Assembly (NCBI GenBank): GCA_965218935.1
Contig: CBDCMH010000001.1
Span: 434,001 to 498,000 of the forward strand
Length of the DNA: 64,000 nt
Origin: JADFOI01 sp965218935
GTDB lineage: Bacteria; Acidobacteriota; UBA6911; RPQK01; JADFOI01
Direction of reading: 5' to 3'
Shown: in pieces, positions 27,499 to 35,705 of the stretch
Numbering within the stretch: the first letter of the stretch is position 1
Layout of the letters: each line of letters opens with the position of its first letter
Notes under the pieces: model-generated
Databases searched by the model: none
What the model saw: the letters and a program-made list of their open reading frames with translations, nothing else
Told to the model about the DNA's origin: nothing
Position numbers and translations under genes: made by a program

Positions 27499-27528
27499 GG
27501 GGTCACACAGCGACACTAGAGTGACCCC
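27499..27528 (+). promoter_or_regulatory. Inverted repeat abutting the transposase start codon
   Basis: GGGGTCAC at 27499-27506 and GTGACCCC at 27521-27528 form an 8-bp stem with a 14-base loop. The stem ends right at ATG 27529. In read-through RNA it would bury the start, as in IS elements that limit transposase made from outside promoters. Confidence 0.55.
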
Positions 27529-28725
27529 ATGGCAATGGGGAAAAAGAAACGTCGACAGCAAGAAGACCTGTGGGTCGCCACCAGTGAGCTGCCCCGCACC
27601 GCCGGCCATCCCTTCTACGAAAGACTGAATGGCCTTTTCAACGAACACGGCTTTGACGACTTCGTGGAGGGACTGTGTGCGAAGTTCTATGCAGACAAGA
27701 TGGGGCGACCGAGCCTGGCTCCGGGAGTGTACTTTCGGCTGCTGCTGGTGGGGTATTTCGAAGGGATCGGATCGGAACGAGGAATAGCCTGGAGAGCAGC
27801 TGATTCTCTGGCACTGCGAGAGTTTCTGGGATTGAAACTGAGCGAGTCGCCGTCTGATCACTCCACGATCTCCCGAACCCGACGACTGATCGATGTGGCT
27901 ACCCACGAAGCAGTCTTTGACTGGGTACTGAAGCGGATCGGGGCGAGCGGCCTGCTGCGGGGCAAGACGATCGGCATCGATGCCACTACGCTGGAAGCGA
28001 ATGCAGCGCTGCGCAGCATCGTGCGCCGGGACAGCGAGCAGGGGTATGAAGAGTTTTTGATGGAGCTGGCGAAAGCCTCCGGGATTGAGACGCCGCGACG
28101 GGAAGATCTGGCCAAACTGGACCGCAAGCGCACGGGCAAAGGATCGAACCGGGTTTGGAAGCACCCGCATGATGCGGATGCGCGGATTACCAGAATGAAG
28201 GACGGGCGGACGCACCTGGCGCACAAGGCGGAGCATGCAGTGGATCTGGAGACCGGAGCGATTGTCTCGGTGACGGTACAGGGAGCCGATCAAGGGGACA
28301 CGCAGACCATGGTGAAGACCCTGACGGAAGCGGCCGAGAAGGTGGAACAAGCGCTGCCGGAGGGACGAGGCATCGAAGAGGTGGTGGCCGACAAGGGGTA
28401 TCACAGCACGCAGCGGATGGTGGACCTGGATGCGGTGGGACTGCGCAGCTATGTGAGCGAACCGAGGCGAGGGAAGCGACGCTGGCGAGGAGACCGGCAG
28501 GGGCAGGAAGCGGTGTATGCGAATCGGCGGCGCATCCGGGGAGAGCGAGGGCAGCGGCTGCTGCGGCAACGAGGAGAGCAGCTGGAGCGACCCTGTGCGC
28601 ATCTGTACGGGAGCGGAGGGATGAGACGGCTGCATGTCCGGGGACATGAGAATGTGTTGAAGCGACGCACGAGCCATCCGCGTAGCCTGGGTGTGGAACG
28701 CCGCGGGGTCTGCAGGGGCGGATTT
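27529..28725 (+). pseudogene. IS5/IS1182-type DDE transposase (DUF772 plus DDE domain), damaged 3' end
   Basis: The N-terminal DUF772 part (GRPSLAPGVYFRLLLVGYFE, then SDHSTISRTRRLID) leads into the DDE domain: TIGIDATTLEANAALRSI (first Asp), ADKGYHSTQRM (second Asp region) and YANRRRIRGERGQRLLRQRG with the Glu region after it. RGHENVLKR is followed by a short out-of-frame stretch. The family's terminal GTPRGLQGR appears in another frame at about 28695-28720. Some 16 residues between these points are missing, so the gene has an internal deletion plus frameshift. The open frame runs to 28752, but beyond about 28725 the DNA encodes a hydrolase. No right terminal repeat is visible. Confidence 0.75.
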
Positions 28726-28733
28726 GCGCTGAG

Positions 28734-28850
28734 ATGGGAGAAGATTTCGTAAGACTACTGGATCATCTCGGCATCAGACGTGCGCACGTTGTCGGCTACT
28801 CGATGGGGTCACGGGTAGTGTCCTGGCTCGTGGTCAATCGACCAGATCGG
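28734..28850 (+). pseudogene. Alpha/beta hydrolase, internal fragment
   Basis: About 39 codons read MGEDFVRLLDHLGIRRAHVV then GYSMGSRVVSWLVVNRPDR. GYSMG is the nucleophile elbow (GxSxG) of an alpha/beta hydrolase. Both ends of the gene are missing: the transposase lies to the left and a minus-strand porin gene to the right. Confidence 0.75.
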
Positions 28851-29397
28851 TTCCCTTGCTCGCATCGCCGGTAGGCAGCCGGATTTCCGCGGCAGCGGCG
28901 ATCGTTGTTAATCGCCTGCTCAGGTCCTCGTGAACGACAAAACCCCCGCCGATATCGATGTCCCCTATTCCGACAGGAGTGTCCTGATTGGGAATCGAGA
29001 AGTCATGGATGGGAACTCTAACCCAGGCAGCGCTCCAGTTGTTGAAGGCATACCAGGGACGAAATCGGTTGGTGAATAACCGGGCATCATTGGGCAGGAA
29101 ATTGGCCTGGAAATCGTATTCGACTCGGCTGATCAGTTGCGTCGGATCCAGGAACCTCTTGACGTCGGAAACGGACACGTCTTCGATTAATCCTCTCTGT
29201 CCTGTGCCGGATCCGGGTCCAGAGTTGGCCGTTGAGGTTGGACTCTGTTGGACTTCTTCTTCGGTCTTGGATGGCTCCTCTGCTTCTGGCTGGGAGGGTG
29301 GGGAAGCTTCGTCCTCCTGAAAGACCGCTCCCGGTGTGGATACGAATACAAAGAGGAAAACCAGCAAGATAGGATGTTGAGCGATCCGGAGCATCAT
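28850..29397 (-). pseudogene. Outer-membrane transporter-like protein, 3' end lost
   Basis: The 187-codon frame begins with a signal peptide (MMLRIAQHPILLVFLFVFV) and an acidic Ser/Pro/Glu linker. It then shows barrel-like strands ending GDIDIGGGFVVHEDLSRRLT and AAEIRLPTGDASKGT. The pattern resembles outer-membrane proteins of the phenol-degradation MetA-like or transporter group, which usually continue for 120 or more residues. Here the frame runs into the hydrolase fragment at about 28850 and stops at 28834. The missing half would contain most barrel strands, so the product is probably non-functional. Confidence 0.55.
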
Positions 29398-29476
29398 CTT
29401 CTATTGCTTCACCGTGTGGGAGCGATTCTATCAAAACGCCAGACGTGTTCGCAGACCGACCAGGGCATAGGGAGTC

Positions 29477-30382
29477 TTAATGCTTGGAGACGAGGTGCTC
29501 GTCAAGCGATAGACCCAGGTATAGAGAGGTGATCGTGACACCCAGGGCCAAACCGGCGATCGTATCCAGCAGGTAGTGGAAGCGGCCGTAAACGGTGGCC
29601 ACAATAACTCCAAGGACGATCGGGAGGAGCAGGTAAGCGAGCCGCCGCTGTCGTTTCCAGGCCACCACCAGAACGATGATTGAGGCGGAGACATGGGTGC
29701 TGGGAAAAGCACCCCCCCGGGCGCCGCCGCGCGAAGAGATCTCGTGGACCAGGTTGTAGAAGAAATAATCGGCGATCGGGCCATCGGGCGGATCCGCCAG
29801 ATAGAAAGGGCTGTCCACGGGAAACAGAATAAAGAAGAGGTAACTCCCGTAAAAAGACACACCCACCAGGAAGAGCAGTTCTCGAAAGGCCAGCATCCGC
29901 CCTCTGCCGTACCAGTAGCCGCCCACCACGGGCAGCATGACCATAAAGGAAAAGTAGCAGAAGTGAAGGTATTCCGAGAGGGGAACCCAGTTCCATCGCT
30001 CGCTTAAATAAAGACTCGGATGGCCCTGGAACAGGTTCGTTTCAAGAGCTCGAATGGGCTCGGTCAGTCCCCAGTCCCCAAAAGCCGCAGCCAGAAACTC
30101 AACCTCTTTGTACAACAGCGGGAAGACCAGGACCGGATACCAGTCGTGCAGAAACTTCCAGAAAGAGCGCGATGGAGAGAAGGAGCGCAGCCACAGCAGC
30201 AAGGCAGCGGTAGTGAGATGAAGACAGAAGAGGATCGACCAGTGGGCCACCTGCTCGCGAAACAACACCATCAGCGAGGCGGTTACCAGCAGGTAAACCG
30301 CCGTCAGCTCATCGGTCCGGCGCTGGAGGCGCGTCAGCAGCGCAGCTTTACGAATAGGGTCATTATCATCAGTCGTTATCAT
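29477..30382 (-). CDS. PAP2-family membrane phosphatase
   Basis: The 301-residue polytopic inner-membrane protein has about six helices. The lipid-phosphatase signature is present as GGAFPSTHVSASI (motif 2, His) and YGRFHYLLDTIAG (motif 3, His nucleophile region). Motif 1 (KxxxxxxRP) is not evident, as in the inositolphosphotransferase-like PAP2_3 group. Likely substrates are phosphatidic acid, undecaprenyl pyrophosphate or an inositol lipid. The start at 30382 (MITTDDNDPIR) is plausible. It lies about 80 bp from the truncated porin-like gene in the same direction. Confidence 0.8.
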   Translation of the reverse strand: MITTDDNDPIRKAALLTRLQRRTDELTAVYLLVTASLMVLFREQVAHWSILFCLHLTTAALLLWLRSFSPSRSFWKFLHDWYPVLVFPLLYKEVEFLAAAFGDWGLTEPIRALETNLFQGHPSLYLSERWNWVPLSEYLHFCYFSFMVMLPVVGGYWYGRGRMLAFRELLFLVGVSFYGSYLFFILFPVDSPFYLADPPDGPIADYFFYNLVHEISSRGGARGGAFPSTHVSASIIVLVVAWKRQRRLAYLLLPIVLGVIVATVYGRFHYLLDTIAGLALGVTITSLYLGLSLDEHLVSKH

Positions 30383-30627
30383 GACTCAAGGGACTTCTTT
30401 TACGCTGACGGAGCTCAAAAGTCCAACCGCTCATCGGTCAAAATGGCAGTGGCCCCGATGAAGATCGAGAGACGGATGAGGTGCCTCGCTCTGACCCCCT
30501 CCGCCACAACCCCCGCAATACCTCAATCCTGGACTCCTGTTCATTTTGACAGTTTACAGTTTTTTCTCTGGAGGGTTAGGATAGCGCTATTGAAGCTTAG
30601 CGACTTACTGTCAGCAAGGAGGATAAC

Positions 30628-31137
30628 ATGCATTCAGAACTGAAGATCATTACCCTGGGGGTGCTGGGGTTGTTTCTGGTTGCCTGCGGGGGACCCTCGA
30701 GCCCATCACCCATGGATATAGACCAAGATGAGCTTGCCCGAGCAGTGAAAGCCATAAGAGCGGACGTGGACGCCGCTATGAGAGCGGAAGATCTCGATGC
30801 CTACCTTTCCTATTACATGGAGGATGCGGTCTGGCTTCCGCCAGGTGCCGAAGAGTACGGTAAGGCGGCCGCCCGACAGAAGCTGACCTCTTTCTTTAGG
30901 GCGGTGAACCTGGAAGGAGCGTCAACGGTCCAGGAGCAGGCGGTCATGGGACCGAACTGGATTGGGGAACGGGGGCAGTTTTCCGTTGTTCTGTTACCCA
31001 AACAGGGCGATGCAGAGCCTGTTCACGCGGTCGGATCTTATCTGGCTTTGTGGACCAAGGACACCGACGGCAAGTGGAAAATCGCCGTCGATATGTGGAA
31101 TAGCGACCGGGGCCCGACACTGGCGGCCCCGCAGTGA
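30628..31137 (+). CDS. SnoaL/DUF4440-like lipoprotein
   Basis: The 169-residue protein starts at ATG 30628 after AAGGAGGATAAC and has a lipobox (LFLVAC, Cys20). The mature part shows the cone-fold pattern of SnoaL/DUF4440 proteins: AMRAEDLDAYLSYYMEDAVW, LPPGAEEYGKAAARQKL and YLALWTKDTDGKWKIAVDMW. Such domains bind small ligands; no catalytic role can be assigned. The BON-domain gene begins 16 bp downstream in the same direction, so the two are probably co-transcribed. Confidence 0.75.
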   Translation: MHSELKIITLGVLGLFLVACGGPSSPSPMDIDQDELARAVKAIRADVDAAMRAEDLDAYLSYYMEDAVWLPPGAEEYGKAAARQKLTSFFRAVNLEGASTVQEQAVMGPNWIGERGQFSVVLLPKQGDAEPVHAVGSYLALWTKDTDGKWKIAVDMWNSDRGPTLAAPQ

Positions 31138-31153
31138 GACTAGGGAGTGTGAA

Positions 31154-31829
31154 ATGAGAAAGAACAAACATGGAAAAGTCTTCAGCGCATTGCTGGTGGC
31201 CGCGCTGGTGGCCCTCGCTCCGGTCTCGGCACAACAAGAGGCCAACGAGGAAGCACTTTACCGGCTGGTCGATCAAATCCAGAAGAAGATCCTGACATTG
31301 AACAACTTCGGGGTCTTTGATTACATCTCCTTCGGCCTGCAAGAGGGGCAGACCGGGGTCATTGTGGTCTTGCAAGGTTATGCTTCTCGGCCCACGCTGA
31401 AGGATTCTGCGGAAAAGGTGATCCTCCAAATCGAGCAGGTCGAAAGCGTTGAAAACAACATTGAGGTTCTGCCTAATAGTGGACATGACGAGGACATTCG
31501 ACTCGCCGTGTACCGGGCCATCTACTTCGATTCGACCCTCAGTCGCTACAACCCGAACCGGGGCTCGCCCATGTACGGTCCGGGGGGAATGGGAGGCTCC
31601 GGGGGGGGGACTGTGGGCAAGAAACGATGCCTTTGGCATTTCCAACGATCCTCCCATGGGATATCACCCCATCGCTATTATCGTCAAAGGGGGAAACGTC
31701 TCTCTGGAAGGAGTGATCGACAACGAAGGACACAGCACCATTGCCAACCTGAAGGCCAGTGGGGTATCCGGAGTGTTCTCCGTCACCAACAACCTGCAGG
31801 TGCTGAACCCCTCGCAGGAGAAGAAGTAA
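31154..31829 (+). pseudogene. Periplasmic BON-domain protein, frameshifted at a G9 tract
   Basis: ATG 31154 starts a signal peptide (MRKNKHGKVFSALLVAALVA). The first BON domain follows (VFDYISFGLQEGQTGVIVVL ... VESVENNIEVLP) and then a second BON domain beginning DIRLAVYRAIYF. The frame breaks in the G9 run 31611-31619 after YGPGGMGGSG. With G8 the protein continues LWARNDAFGISNDPPMGYHP and VFSVTNNLQVLNPSQEKK, ending at 31829. BON domains bind phospholipid or hold envelope proteins. As read, translation would continue in the wrong frame to 31900. Confidence 0.75.
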
Positions 31830-31900
31830 CCAGGGAAGCTCTTCTACACGCGCTGAGAACCACCAGGCGGGATGCTCCACCCCGGCGGAACTCCACGTAA

Positions 31901-32159
31901 CATAAAACCATCGTCGGTCATTGGGGCTGCCCTCCCTCCGTAGGACTTCTGGTGGAAAAGTCTGCATGACAGCCGAAAGACGCACCAGTAACCACCCTGC
32001 ACGCAGGTTGTCAACCTTCATCCCAGCAACGCCGTGAGGTATATGGGTATTGACCTGTCCTTTCCGCTCAATGATTTACGGTCTTCTTTTTTGTCGTTTT
32101 CCTGTTTCCCGGGCGATTCTTTGTGGTAGAAAAGCGGTAGAAACCGGGGACGCGCTACA
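31901..32159. other. Non-coding stretch
   Basis: No protein-like frame or RNA was recognised between the BON gene and the integrase relic. Confidence 0.3.
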
Positions 32160-32283
32160 ATGACTATGGCAATTCGTTATGTTTATTCACACGCCGCAGC
32201 ACAAGAACGGGGTAGTCAAGAAGTTGGAAAGCGATCAGAGTCCCCACATTTTCCCCACAATCGAAGAAACGAAAGTGCCGTAA
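32160..32283 (+). pseudogene. Tyrosine-recombinase C-terminal relic next to tRNA-Ser
   Basis: In one frame TMAIRYV and in the next HTPQHKNGVVKKLESDQSP followed by HIFPTIEETKVP and a stop at 32281-32283. The pattern (T)MxxRYxHxTPxHKxxAVxxLE is the usual end of phage and island integrases, including the active-site Tyr region. A one-base frameshift separates the halves, and no upstream catalytic Arg/His box is seen. It ends 20 bp before tRNA-Ser. Confidence 0.45.
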
Positions 32284-32302
32284 TTTGTGGAGTCTAAAGT
32301 GC

Positions 32303-32392
32303 GGAGGAGTGGCCGAGTGGTTTAAGGCGGCGGTCTTGAAAACCGCTGTACTCGCAAGGGTACCGTGGGTTCGAATCCTACCTCCTCCGCCA
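32303..32392 (+). tRNA. tRNA-Ser (anticodon TGA)
   Basis: A complete class II tRNA: acceptor GGAGGAG pairs with CTCCTCC, the D-arm is GCCGAGTGGTTTAAGGC, the anticodon loop is CTTGAAA, and there is a long variable arm and a T-loop TTCGAAT. The discriminator G at 32389 is followed by an encoded CCA. Confidence 0.95.
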
Positions 32393-32469
32393 ATTCAATC
32401 AGTTAGCGGAGTTGGGAACGGACTCACCTACCACCCGTCCTCAGAATAACGCTTGACTGTATCGAGAGG

Positions 32470-32850
32470 GTGGATCATCGTAAGCGGGTGAACGTGAAAG
32501 AACGGCGCAGGTTTGAACGCTGGGAGACTTCGATCCCCTGTGCTGTGGAATGGGAAGGATCTTCCACCACGGGCCGAATCGCCAACCTCTCCTTTGGTGG
32601 TGCATTGATTAAGCAGGTGGAGGTCACTCCTCCCAAGGGCACTCGCGCCACGATTCGATTTGAGGTCCAGAAGAGAAAGATTAAGCTGAACGGCAGTCTG
32701 GTTGCCAAAATCCTCCGAACGGTTGAGGAATTCAAGGAAGAAGGCAAGGGAATGGTGTGGCTTGGTGTGCAATTTGAAGGACCGGAAGAAGAAATCAGGT
32801 CCAAGCTGATCCCCGTCTTTCAAACTCTTTTTCCTGACCAGGACCAGTAG
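32470..32850 (+). CDS. PilZ-domain protein (cyclic-di-GMP binding)
   Basis: The single-domain protein has about 126 residues. The two c-di-GMP contacts are present: RRRFERW near the N-terminus (RxxxR) and NLSFGGALI (the D/N-x-S-x-x-G box). The rest is the six-strand barrel, ending LGVQFEGPEEE. The start is a GTG at 32470 after GAGAGG; a later GTG (VNVKERRRF) is also possible. It probably acts as a small c-di-GMP receptor. It sits 75 bp before mreB in the same direction, which hints at a link with shape or surface behaviour. A second PilZ protein of similar size is at 35202. Confidence 0.85.
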   Translation: MDHRKRVNVKERRRFERWETSIPCAVEWEGSSTTGRIANLSFGGALIKQVEVTPPKGTRATIRFEVQKRKIKLNGSLVAKILRTVEEFKEEGKGMVWLGVQFEGPEEEIRSKLIPVFQTLFPDQDQ

Positions 32851-32924
32851 TTTCCGACTATTTCCCCGACAGGGTATAATCGGCCCCACCTAAACCAAGG
32901 CAACAACGACCCTGGCAGGAGATC

Positions 32925-33950
32925 GTGAATCTTCGCTCAATTCTCAGTTACTTTTCGAATGATCTCGCCATTGATATAGGTACTGCCAACACCCTCATTT
33001 ATGCCCGAGGGAGAGGAGTTATTGTCAATGAACCTTCCATCGTGGCCATCAACAGAACCGACAGTACAGTAGAAGCGGTCGGACACGAGGCCAAAGAGAT
33101 GCTGGGCCGTACCCCTGTGAACATCGTCGCCATCAAACCGATGAAAGGTGGTGTTATTGCCCATTTTGACCTGACTGAAGAGATGCTCAAATATTTCATT
33201 AAGAAGGCTCACTCCCGCAAGCATTTCCTGGCTCCTCGAATCGTCATTGGCACCCCGTCGGAAATCAATCAAGTGGAGAGGAGGGCCATTAGGGACACGG
33301 CTTGGGCTGCCAGAGCCAGCGATGTCTACTTAGTGGAACAGGCCATGGCGGCTGCCATTGGTGCGGGGCTCCCCATAACAAAAGTAGGAGGAAACTTGAT
33401 TGTAGACATCGGTGGAGGAACGACTGATGTTGCTGTGATCAGCTCATCAGGCATTGTCTATGGTCGCTCAGTCCGGGTGGCAGGTGATGTCATGGATGAC
33501 GCCATCATCCAATACGTCAAACGGAAGCACAATCTGCTCCTGGGAGAACGCGCAGCAGAGCAGGTAAAAATCGAAATGGGCTCAGCGGCACCGCTGGATG
33601 AGGAAATGGCGATGGAGATCAAAGGGCGTGATTTAATCGAAGGTGTTCCTAAGACGATGACCATCACCGATTCAGAGGTGCGTGAGGCCTTGTCGGATAG
33701 CATCAACGCCATTGTCGATGCCGTCAAGGGGGCCTTGGAAAGAACACCTCCGAAAATTTCCGCGGACATTGCCGATAAGGGTATGGTGGTGACCGGAGGA
33801 GGAGCTCTCCTCAAGAACCTGGACGTGCGGCTCACAAAGGAGACAAGACTCCCTGTGTTGTTGGCTAAGGAACCTTTGTCGTCAGTGGTTATGGGTATAG
33901 GGAAAATGCTCGGTGACATGACCCTCCTCAAGAGAGTCAGCTCTGGATGA
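32925..33950 (+). CDS. mreB: Rod-shape-determining actin homologue MreB
   Basis: The 341-residue bacterial actin forms membrane-bound filaments that direct lateral wall synthesis. The N-terminus LSYFSNDLAIDIGTANTLIY carries the phosphate-1 loop and an amphipathic membrane anchor. NLIVDIGGGTTDVAVIS is phosphate-2, and MVVTGGGALLKNLD is the adenosine motif. The start is GTG 32925 after GGCAGGAGATC. Length is normal and the gene is intact. Unusually, no mreC or mreD follows; about 670 bp of unassigned DNA come next. A hairpin CCACCTT...AAGGTGG at 34053-34075 may terminate it. Confidence 0.95.
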   Translation: MNLRSILSYFSNDLAIDIGTANTLIYARGRGVIVNEPSIVAINRTDSTVEAVGHEAKEMLGRTPVNIVAIKPMKGGVIAHFDLTEEMLKYFIKKAHSRKHFLAPRIVIGTPSEINQVERRAIRDTAWAARASDVYLVEQAMAAAIGAGLPITKVGGNLIVDIGGGTTDVAVISSSGIVYGRSVRVAGDVMDDAIIQYVKRKHNLLLGERAAEQVKIEMGSAAPLDEEMAMEIKGRDLIEGVPKTMTITDSEVREALSDSINAIVDAVKGALERTPPKISADIADKGMVVTGGGALLKNLDVRLTKETRLPVLLAKEPLSSVVMGIGKMLGDMTLLKRVSSG

Positions 33951-34618
33951 CTACTCTGGCGCTTTCTTCCACCGGAGTGTCCACTTACCGGATACCTGAA
34001 CCGGTACCAACTCAGATGAGGAGATGGACTTCTCATCACTCTCGATGACTGCCCACCTTCCTGCAAAAAAGGTGGACTTGCGCCCGGACTTGATCCGCTG
34101 TGATGGAATTCTGACCGCCTTGAAACCGAGAGGAATGCCGCGGGGACGGCGTTTGGAGAATTGAACATGGTGGATAGGCCCACGACGAAAATGGGAGGGC
34201 CTATGGAGACGAAATACCGTATGAGGAAGCCGTGTATGGAGAGGAAGTAATTGACGATGGATTTTTCGATGGGTTCTGTTGAAACTTCGATGATGCCCAG
34301 GAGTAAAAGAAAAGGCACGAACGACGTGATGTTTTCTAATGGTTCTTTTGGTTTGCTGTCTGAAACGGCTGTCACCACGTATCTATTCCAAAGGGTATTC
34401 GTTGCCTCACTAAGAATCTATCCGAAAGGGATTGCAAAAAGTGGTGGTAAAAAGCACCAACCAGAGGAGTGGCAACCCCTTGCCCAACACCCGCAGCCTG
34501 CAGCAAGAGAAAGATTTTCACATCCAGCCCGATGTTTCTTCTGCCCCAAGTATAGGGTGAATAGGGTCAGCACCGAGTTACGGATTGTATGGCTGGTCAT
34601 AACTGCCTCCCTGCTCTT
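33951..34618. other. 668-bp stretch without a confident gene
   Basis: The only protein-like signal is on the minus strand between about 34140 and 34378, with two hydrophobic stretches (SFVPFLLLLGIIEV and YFVSIGPPIFVVGLSTM) that could be a small membrane protein or relic. It lacks a ribosome site, and its frame continues as an antisense shadow of mreB. mreC, expected here, is absent. Confidence 0.3.
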
Positions 34619-34801
34619 TAGCCCGGATCATGCATAAATTCTCTACTGCAGCGACGCGATCATCCGCCCTGACAGTGTTTTACTCGGTCGGCCTCCTCAA
34701 CGTACTGCAGAGAGTACGTTTGCGGGGGCCTTCCGTCGCAGGCCTTGTCAGGTCGTCGCTTTCGTCGCTTCGTGACAAGAACCTATGCATAATCCAGGCT
34801 A
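34619..34801 (+). repeat. Full-length copy of the dispersed palindromic repeat (183 bp)
   Basis: It begins TAGCCCGGATCATGCATAAA and ends with near-complementary CTATGCATAATCCAGGCTA, so the ends are inverted repeats. The interior has smaller hairpins, including AACGTACTGCAGAGAGTACG and GTCGTCGCTTTCGTCGCTTC. The interior is shared with the reverse-oriented copy at 63397 and the copy at 53148. It looks like a REP- or MITE-like element without coding capacity. Confidence 0.8.
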
Positions 34802-34920
34802 GCCAAGTATACACCAAAGAAGACCTCCCGCTGGATGTTTTTCCATTGCCTTCACCCTGTTTGAGGCTTAACATCTTGAGCAGGAAGTTTCTCAATCTTT
34901 CCGGGCAAAAGGAGGTAGAG

Positions 34921-35196
34921 ATGAGGATGGATCTTAAAGCATTGTCCCTTACGGTTGCCATTGTGTGGGGCGGCAGCATTCTACTGATTGGATTGGCCAA
35001 CCTGATTTGGATTACTTACGGGGTAGCCTTCCTGGAGGTTGCTGCTTCGATTTATCCGGGGTACCGGGGCCCCTCCTCGTTGGGGCAGGTCATCGTGGGT
35101 TCGCTTTACGGCCTTGTCGATGGATTCATTGGTGGTCTGATCATCGGCTGGATTTACAATCTTTTTCTGCCGAAAAGTTCTGCACCCTCAGTCTAG
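34921..35196 (+). CDS. Small holin-like membrane protein
   Basis: Ninety-one residues from ATG 34921, which follows AAAGGAGGTAGAG; longer in-frame starts would run back into the repeat element and are unlikely. It has two or three membrane helices (LTVAIVWGGSILLIGLANLI and LGQVIVGSLYGLVDGFIGGL) and a conserved YGVAFLEVAASIYPGYRG. I know this pattern from short proteins listed as bacteriophage holin-like in environmental genomes. There is no phage context here, so a housekeeping membrane role is at least as likely. It converges on the PilZ gene with a 5-bp gap. Confidence 0.65.
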   Translation: MRMDLKALSLTVAIVWGGSILLIGLANLIWITYGVAFLEVAASIYPGYRGPSSLGQVIVGSLYGLVDGFIGGLIIGWIYNLFLPKSSAPSV

Positions 35197-35201
35197 AAGT
35201 T

Positions 35202-35558
35202 TTAGTGCTCTTCCTCGTCCAGGGCGCGAAACACGGGGAGGAGTTGCGAGCTCACCTTTTCTATGGAGTCCTGAAATTGCACGCCAATGGAGTCGATCTC
35301 TCCCTTTTCTTGGGATTCCGTAAGGGTATGGACGACTCGGGACGTGAGTTCCCCCCTCAACTGGACTTGCCCCTCCTCAGCCTGAAAGGTAAGGACGACG
35401 AAAGCATGCTTGGGTGGGATCGCACTCAGCCGGGTAATCAACGCTCCACCCAGGGACAGATTGGAAATTTGTCCCTTGATGATATGGCCGTGCCAGTACA
35501 GGGTACAGGGAATGGGAACCTGATACCGTTCAAATTGGCGCCGCTCTTCCATCTTCAA
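35202..35558 (-). CDS. PilZ-domain protein (cyclic-di-GMP binding)
   Basis: The protein has 118 residues. The N-terminus KMEERRQFERYQVPIPC gives the RxxxR contact, and QISNLSLGGALIT gives the (D/N)xSxxG box. The barrel ends with IGVQFQDSIEKVSSQLLPVF. Overall layout and length match the PilZ protein at 32470, with which it is clearly paralogous. It is probably a stand-alone c-di-GMP receptor. No partner gene is adjacent in the same direction, so its output cannot be deduced. Confidence 0.85.
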   Translation of the reverse strand: MKMEERRQFERYQVPIPCTLYWHGHIIKGQISNLSLGGALITRLSAIPPKHAFVVLTFQAEEGQVQLRGELTSRVVHTLTESQEKGEIDSIGVQFQDSIEKVSSQLLPVFRALDEEEH

Positions 35559-35705
35559 CGGGTTGCATTATAGTAGACCCACTGAAGCGATCAAGCAGAA
35601 AAGACTCAGTCCCGTCTTTGACTCACCCACGGCCTAATGTTTAGGCTAGAAGTAGCCTTTGGGGAGGTACATCAAGGCGAGAGCCGGGAACTGAGAGGAG
35701 AGAAG

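Noticed and set aside
27469..28677. A 402-codon minus-strand open frame
   Set aside because: It is antisense to the IS5/IS1182-type transposase; the peptide is rich in R, P, S and H with no fold-like pattern.
33458..34140. Minus-strand frame running under mreB
   Set aside because: This part is the shadow of mreB codons; only the 34140-34378 end has protein-like hydrophobic segments, recorded as a low-confidence stretch.
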